A stretch of 19,759 bases of DNA from an uncultured Clostridia bacterium (GTDB lineage Bacteria; Bacillota; Clostridia; Christensenellales; UBA1242), in assembly GCA_904397185.1 (NCBI GenBank), contig CAJFOL010000036.1:1-19759 (forward strand). The letters are read 5' to 3'. Each line of letters begins with the position of its first letter. The first letter of the stretch is position 1. Below, piece by piece: positions 15,404 to 19,759 of the stretch. Below the pieces are notes generated by a model that had not been told where the DNA came from, made no database searches, and saw nothing but the letters and a program-made list of their open reading frames with translations. Both the position numbers and the translations under genes were made by a program.

Positions 15404-17401
15404 ATGAAAATTAAAGAAAAGCAGTTGTCTACCAATAATTTTTTATTGCCAATTTTATTTATAGTCTATGCAATCATTTTAGAAATGGTAAACTTTTTGT
15501 ATTTAGGTTTCCATGATGCCAGCGGTAACCTTATGGTATTGCCGTCTTATTTCTTATTTGATTTTGCTATTATTTTAATGCTCGCAGGACTTATCTACGT
15601 TGTACATAACAAAATCGCAATGCAAATCCTTTTTTATCTGTTACTTTTAATTCAAGTTGGCTTAAATGTGGTAAATGTTACTATGTACAATATTTTTGGT
15701 GATATTTTATCAATAGACCTTTTTAAACTTGGAGCGGAGGCAACGAGTGCATTGACAGCAGACCTTATTGACTGGGGTGGTACATTTTTGCACATAGGTG
15801 TGTTTGCCATAATGGTTATTGTGACCTGTTTGATTATGAAATACAACAAAAAGACGGTTACAATCAAAAATTTTTCTATGCCTGTTATTGTCCTTGCATT
15901 CTTTATTCTTTTTCAATCGGCAGGTTTTGGCTTGTACGGACTTCAAGAATATTCATTAGCCGATGCAACGGCGGAAGAGAGCGAGATAGAAAGCAGTGAC
16001 AAATACCTTTGGGATAACTTCCAATTTAAACTTGAAGCATACAAAAAATTTGGAAGTTATGGTTTTTATACCAAAAGTGTATTAAATTTAATTTTTAGAA
16101 AGGGTACTACTGAAGAAGAATATGAAAGTTATGTAGATTACATAGACTCAGGCTATCATGCTGAGGACCCGACCGCACCATTATATGGTGATAATTTGAT
16201 TGTTATCTTGTGTGAAAGCACGGATTGGTTTGCAATTGACCCATTCAACACTCCAACTTTATATAGCCTTGCCACAGGCAACAATTCAATAGCCTTTACT
16301 CAGTTTTATGCTAGAAATAGGACGAACAACAGCGAGGGCATAGTCCTAAATGGCTCCATGCCAAAAGATATTGCATTATCTGATGCTTTTTACAATGGTT
16401 ACACATTTGACTATGCACTTCCAAAAGTGTTCAAGGCGACTTCTGATGAAGAAACCGTTGCCACATATTTCCATCAGAATACACGTACATACTATGGGCG
16501 GGATATAACTCACATAGATGGGCTGGGCTTTGACAATATGTTTATGCTTGAAGATTACACAGGCGACCAAGTACGAGGAGCATGGGGTGAATGGATAACA
16601 GATTACGATTTTACTGTTAATTTAATGGATAAGATTATCCCAGAAAACGAGAGATTTTTCTCATTTATAGCCACTATGGCAACTCACGGACCTTACACTT
16701 ATGATAACCCTTACTATGAAGAGTATTACCAAACATATCTTGACAATTTTGATGAGTATAGTGCATGGCTTAGCGAAAATACACCATTTATAATACCAGA
16801 AGATGAGACCGACTATAACTATTTCTATCACTATAAATCCTCAGCGATTGACCTTGACAGAACTGTTGCAAATTTGATAGACGAACTTGAAAAGAGGGGA
16901 CGAAGCGAGGATACATCAATAGTTTTATTTGCCGACCATAATACATATTATTATGATTTGAGTTTGAAAGTAAAGGGTATTGATAAACAAGATTTTCAGG
17001 ACACATTTGCATACAACATTCCGTTTATAATCTACAGTCCAAAACTTACAGGCGGGCAGGGTGAAGTAAACAGCACTTTCTGTAACACATACGATATTCT
17101 GCCTACCATATGTGACTTATATGGTCTGCCATATAACACAAACCTGCTTTTAGGTTACTCTGTATTCTCGGACGAAATAAAGGACTCGCTGTTCGTGTCT
17201 CATTTGAATGGTATGTTTACAAATGATATTTATAGTTTAAATATCACAGACGTCTACACCATGGATGAAAGTGTAACAGAAGAGGAGATAGAAAGGTTCC
17301 AAAAGAATGCGACCAAATTCTATGAGAAATGGGAGATACTTGAAATTTTGTATGAAAATGGTATAAACGGGAGCATTGATTTGTCCGCAGAGTATGTATA
17401 A
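15404..17401 (+). CDS. LtaS-like phosphoglycerol transferase (membrane sulfatase family)
   Basis: 665 residues with the LtaS layout: five N-terminal membrane helices (about 14-35, 49-68, 71-95, 125-145, 155-175), a linker, and an extracellular alkaline-phosphatase-fold domain (about 262-610). Key residues match lipoteichoic acid synthase: metal ligand E271 (ILCES), nucleophile T307 (NRTNNSEG), H428 (THGP), and D511-H512 (FADHN). LtaS enzymes transfer glycerol phosphate from phosphatidylglycerol to a growing teichoic or glycolipid chain. Whether this one is a polymerase, a primase or another phosphoglycerol transferase cannot be settled from sequence. GAAGGGA lies before ATG. Alanine racemase follows 21 bases later without a terminator, so the operon pairs two envelope-building functions. 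D-alanine both decorates lipoteichoic acid and cross-links peptidoglycan. Confidence 0.9.
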   Translation: MKIKEKQLSTNNFLLPILFIVYAIILEMVNFLYLGFHDASGNLMVLPSYFLFDFAIILMLAGLIYVVHNKIAMQILFYLLLLIQVGLNVVNVTMYNIFGDILSIDLFKLGAEATSALTADLIDWGGTFLHIGVFAIMVIVTCLIMKYNKKTVTIKNFSMPVIVLAFFILFQSAGFGLYGLQEYSLADATAEESEIESSDKYLWDNFQFKLEAYKKFGSYGFYTKSVLNLIFRKGTTEEEYESYVDYIDSGYHAEDPTAPLYGDNLIVILCESTDWFAIDPFNTPTLYSLATGNNSIAFTQFYARNRTNNSEGIVLNGSMPKDIALSDAFYNGYTFDYALPKVFKATSDEETVATYFHQNTRTYYGRDITHIDGLGFDNMFMLEDYTGDQVRGAWGEWITDYDFTVNLMDKIIPENERFFSFIATMATHGPYTYDNPYYEEYYQTYLDNFDEYSAWLSENTPFIIPEDETDYNYFYHYKSSAIDLDRTVANLIDELEKRGRSEDTSIVLFADHNTYYYDLSLKVKGIDKQDFQDTFAYNIPFIIYSPKLTGGQGEVNSTFCNTYDILPTICDLYGLPYNTNLLLGYSVFSDEIKDSLFVSHLNGMFTNDIYSLNITDVYTMDESVTEEEIERFQKNATKFYEKWEILEILYENGINGSIDLSAEYV

Positions 17402-17422
17402 ATTTATGTCAACAAAAGGTTT

Positions 17423-18472
17423 TTGAGAATATATATAACTATGTTCTCAAAAATTTTTTTATCTAAATCAAATTTGCTGTATAATCTGCAAAAAATTCAA
17501 GAAATATCAAAGCACAAGACTTGCGTTATGATAAAAGCCAATGCCTACGGACATGGCGAGAGGGAAATAATATCCATATTGAATGATAAAGTGGACTATT
17601 TTGGTGTTTCAAATCAAAGCGAAGCCCTTTTTGCTCGCAAATATACAAATAAGGATATAATAGTATTCGGTGCCTGCGAAGATTACAAGGTTTGTATGGC
17701 AAATGATGTGTCTTTTGCTCTATTTTCGCTGTATGATGCAAAGAGGATAGTCAAGATTGCGCAGAAGAACGACCTAAAACCCAAAATGCATCTTTGCCTA
17801 AATACAGGGATGAACCGTTATGGTGTCAAGACCGAGAAGGAGTTTGATAAAATACTCTCATTTTTAAAAAGGAAAAATATTCCTCTCACAGGACTTTATA
17901 CCCACTTCTCTTCGCTGACCACTGACCGAAATTATACAGATATGCAGAAGGAGAAATTTTATCGCTTTAAAAAGAAACTGCCTAAGGAGTGGAATACTCT
18001 TACTCATGTTGGTGGCGGTCAGAGCATATTTGAAAATATTGATGCCGATATGTTTAGGGTAGGGCTTGAAATGTACGGCTATGGGAACGAATTTGTACGA
18101 CCGGTTCTTCGAGTAGAGAGCGAAATTGTCGATATTCAAAAGGTTAGTGCTGGCGAGCATATAGGCTATCTTTGTGGCTACACGGCAAAAAGCGATATGA
18201 CGATTGCCACTATTCCGCTTGGCTATGGCGATGGACTGCCAAGAAAACTATCCAACAAACTTAAAGTTAAAATCAACGGCAAGACGGCTTGTAATGTCGG
18301 CAATATCTGCATGGATGCATTTATGGTCGATGTCAGTGATATTAACTGCAAAATAGGCGATAAGGTGGTTATAATGGATAATGCCAGCACTTTGGCACCA
18401 CTTATAGATAGCACAGAATATGAAGTGCTTACAAATATGACCAAATTCCGTGGCGAACGTAAACTTGAGTAA
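17423..18472 (+). CDS. alr: Alanine racemase
   Basis: A PLP enzyme converting L- to D-alanine for cell-wall synthesis. The N-terminal VMIKANAYGHG holds the PLP lysine (K38 counting from TTG). HIGYLCGY corresponds to the conserved VGYGGTW/VSYGATY segment and supplies the catalytic tyrosine (about Y249). GLYTHFSS, HVGGGQS, the PLGYGDGLPR block and NVGNICMDAFMVDVSD are also family blocks. Length (349, or 343 from the internal ATG) is slightly below the usual 360-390; the C-terminal strand ends in an atypical TKFRGERKLE. The start is uncertain: TTG at 17423 has AAAAGG only three bases upstream, while ATG at 17441 has no clear binding site and may be reached by coupling to the upstream gene. I would favour ATG 17441 on homology grounds. 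Confidence 0.93.
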   Translation: MRIYITMFSKIFLSKSNLLYNLQKIQEISKHKTCVMIKANAYGHGEREIISILNDKVDYFGVSNQSEALFARKYTNKDIIVFGACEDYKVCMANDVSFALFSLYDAKRIVKIAQKNDLKPKMHLCLNTGMNRYGVKTEKEFDKILSFLKRKNIPLTGLYTHFSSLTTDRNYTDMQKEKFYRFKKKLPKEWNTLTHVGGGQSIFENIDADMFRVGLEMYGYGNEFVRPVLRVESEIVDIQKVSAGEHIGYLCGYTAKSDMTIATIPLGYGDGLPRKLSNKLKVKINGKTACNVGNICMDAFMVDVSDINCKIGDKVVIMDNASTLAPLIDSTEYEVLTNMTKFRGERKLE

Positions 18473-18504
18473 ATTTCGCCTAATATGAAAATCTCATAAA
18501 GATA

Positions 18505-18533
18505 TTTACAAATGATTTGTTTTATGCTATAAT
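18505..18533 (+). promoter_or_regulatory. Promoter placing the start site on the SHOCT gene ATG
   Basis: TTTACA (18505-18510), exactly 17 bases, and a perfect TATAAT (18528-18533). The expected start site, 6-8 bases further on, coincides with the ATG at 18540. Confidence 0.75.
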
Positions 18534-18539
18534 ATAGGC

Positions 18540-19208
18540 ATGGATAAAGAAAAATTTAACCTCAAAGAAGAAATAAAAAGAGAACTTCGCGAAAGCACTC
18601 AATCAAATGTAAGCAAAGAAGACCTTGTCGTTGACGATGCAGTGATTGACAGTTATACAAAGACAGTCTTCGAAAGATACAAAAGAGGTATGGTAAACAA
18701 TAAATGGTTTTCTTGGTCAGGTTATCTGTCCATGATTTTTGGTGTGCTTGCAATATTGATTATGGCGATAGTTGCTATTGTCTTTGTGACAAGAGAGGAC
18801 CTAATCTTAAGCCCTCAAGATGATTACAACTCGGTGCGAAATAAAATTATCATAAGTTCAATCATTGTGCCTATCATAGGGATAATTGCAATCATTGTTG
18901 GCATAAAAATCAAGTCTTATTCAAAATATAGCAAAGACAAACTCATTGACCATATCACTTCATTTTCGTTTATGTGTGCATTACAATTCATTTTTGGCGG
19001 AATATTCCCTGTAATTTTGACCGTAATAGGCTATTTTGTCGGTATAGGTTCAGATTATGGTGCGATATACTATAATAGGATAGACAATCCTTCAACTCAG
19101 TATAGACGACTCGCAGATGCCAAGAAACTTTATGAAGAGGGTGTCATTGATGCAGAGGAGTATCAAGCCTTAAAACAATATATTTTGAGAGAAATAAATT
19201 TTGAGTAA
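18540..19208 (+). CDS. SHOCT-domain membrane protein, apparently leaderless
   Basis: 222 residues. A charged N-terminal helical region (1-55) is followed by membrane segments at about 60-84, 103-125 and 141-168 (the last perhaps two helices), and a C-terminal SHOCT motif at about 190-215 (LADAKKLYEEGVIDAEEYQALKQYIL). SHOCT is a short C-terminal helical hairpin found on many bacterial membrane proteins and thought to mediate oligomerisation or binding. Function unknown. The ATG follows the -10 box by six bases, leaving no room for a ribosome binding site, and the next in-frame ATG is at residue 51 beyond conserved-looking sequence. The message is therefore likely translated without a leader. 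Confidence 0.85.
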   Translation: MDKEKFNLKEEIKRELRESTQSNVSKEDLVVDDAVIDSYTKTVFERYKRGMVNNKWFSWSGYLSMIFGVLAILIMAIVAIVFVTREDLILSPQDDYNSVRNKIIISSIIVPIIGIIAIIVGIKIKSYSKYSKDKLIDHITSFSFMCALQFIFGGIFPVILTVIGYFVGIGSDYGAIYYNRIDNPSTQYRRLADAKKLYEEGVIDAEEYQALKQYILREINFE

Positions 19209-19255
19209 AAATTGCAACCTATGACGAGAAGTCAAACTCCTACTCAGTTGGCTAT

Positions 19256-19276
19256 AACAATAAATCTATTGTTTTT
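19256..19276 (+). terminator. Probable terminator of the SHOCT gene
   Basis: AACAATA (19256-19262), loop AATC, TATTGTT (19267-19273), then T residues to 19276. The stem is perfect but AT-rich, hence weak. Confidence 0.55.
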
Positions 19277-19434
19277 AAGACATTGTATATATTATAAACA
19301 ACACCGAATTTGCATATAAAAACAATAGCCATTTTTATAAGATTAAAAACAACAACTTTTATATAGTAAAAAATACAACTGTTATATAGTTAGGAAAAAC
19401 AATTTATTCAAAAATTAAGAATAACAATATTTTA

Positions 19435-19467
19435 AATCTCAGACCTTTTAGGTTTGAGATTTTTTTA
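19435..19467 (+). terminator. Strong intrinsic terminator
   Basis: AATCTCAGACC (19435-19445), loop TTTTA, GGTTTGAGATT (19451-19461): 11 pairs with one G-T, then a T run to 19467. It lies 226 bases past the SHOCT gene, so it may close a separate short transcript or back up the weaker terminator at 19256. Confidence 0.85.
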
Positions 19468-19522
19468 TAAATCCTTATTTTGGGTTACAGATACCACCGC
19501 CTGCGAGCCAGATGCTCGGCGA

Positions 19523-19759
19523 CTGTCCGCTTAAGCGTTCTTTAGATATGGGCTGTATCTCCGCTCTAACAGACCAATTTTTCTCATTTTTAAATAAAAA
19601 TCCTCTTAATTTTCGGAGTAGTAAAGGGTAGTAGCCTTTTTTGGTGAAAAAATTTATTCGAAGTGGGTCAAAATGCTTGACAAAAAAGGCGGGGGGGGTA
19701 AAATGGGGTATCAAAAAAATATTTTTGATACCCCATTTTAGTGTCTACAAGGGCTAAAA
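19523..19759 (+). repeat. Dispersed structured repeat, copy B (cut by window end)
   Basis: Same block order as 10697-10965. Stems are AAAGGG (19624-19629) with the CCTTTT segment near 19635 (one G-U in RNA), and a perfect 19-bp inverted repeat (19699-19717 with 19722-19740, loop AATA). The G run is 8 long. The left part differs from copy A: AGATAC (19489-19494) can pair with GTATCT (19555-19560), enclosing a CGAGC/GCTCG hairpin (19504-19518). The last visible bases, TCTACAAGGGCTAAAA, match copy A, so the element may extend beyond the window. Confidence 0.85.

Larger units (their letters stand above)
19209..19474. other. Intergenic region with two hairpins, no gene
   Basis: Apart from the two terminator-like hairpins listed separately, there is only an imperfect 23-base tandem similarity (ACAACTTTTATATAGT from about 19352 and ACAACTGTTATATAGT from about 19375). 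Confidence 0.5.

Noticed and set aside
1..19759. Recoding of TGA
   Set aside because: No recognised gene uses TGA as stop, which raised the question, but all genes are full length under the standard bacterial code with no in-frame TGA needed. It is probably a TAA preference.

Overview
The window is an AT-rich bacterial chromosome segment with Bacillota (Clostridia-like) character. Promoters are of the sigma-A type, AAGGAGG-like ribosome binding sites are common, intrinsic terminators are U-rich, and there are an LtaS-type lipoteichoic-acid-synthase-like enzyme, a lipobox lipoprotein and a ZIP/GufA-type transporter. Every recognised gene ends in TAA or TAG. I suspect an uncultured gut Clostridia lineage, but there is no rRNA or other marker here to fix the taxon.

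Layout. (1) 184-366: tRNA-Arg(ACG) on the minus strand, with its own promoter and terminator. (2) 544-3727: a MarR-type regulator and an 885-aa ABC ATPase-permease fusion, probably one autoregulated efflux or peptide-resistance operon with a palindromic operator over the start site. (3) 3736-5748, minus strand: an unrecognised 670-aa protein of lower G+C than its neighbours, carrying an R-N-x3-H motif of the kind found in HEPN ribonucleases. (4) 5936-10460: RNase HII, then a 1271-aa SF1 helicase with a DUF4011-like N-terminus and a PD-(D/E)xK-like C-terminal nuclease domain, an architecture resembling Hhe-type anti-phage proteins. (5) 10461-11291: an 830-base non-coding region with a near-perfect four-way-junction structure (10573-10661) followed by copy A of a dispersed repeat. 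(6) 11292-12629: a secreted DUF6273-like protein. (7) 12871-15262: a ZIP metal transporter, a 69-aa conserved-looking small protein, a three-helix membrane protein under a perfect consensus promoter, and a lipoprotein. (8) 15404-18472: an LtaS-like phosphoglycerol transferase and alanine racemase, likely one envelope operon. (9) 18540-19208: a SHOCT-domain membrane protein that appears to be leaderless. (10) 19521-19759: copy B of the dispersed repeat, cut by the window end.

The most unusual material is not coding. The two repeat copies (about 270 bases, separated by about 9 kb) keep the same block order and keep base pairing where the sequence differs: a G-C to A-T compensatory change in one stem and a G-C to G-U change in another. 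That points to a plus-strand structured RNA or a structured mobile unit rather than the small minus-strand proteins the repeat could nominally encode. The perfectly stacked four-way junction directly upstream of copy A is the second striking structure. The HEPN-like orphan and the helicase-nuclease, separated only by rnhB, could form a small defence cluster; this is inference.
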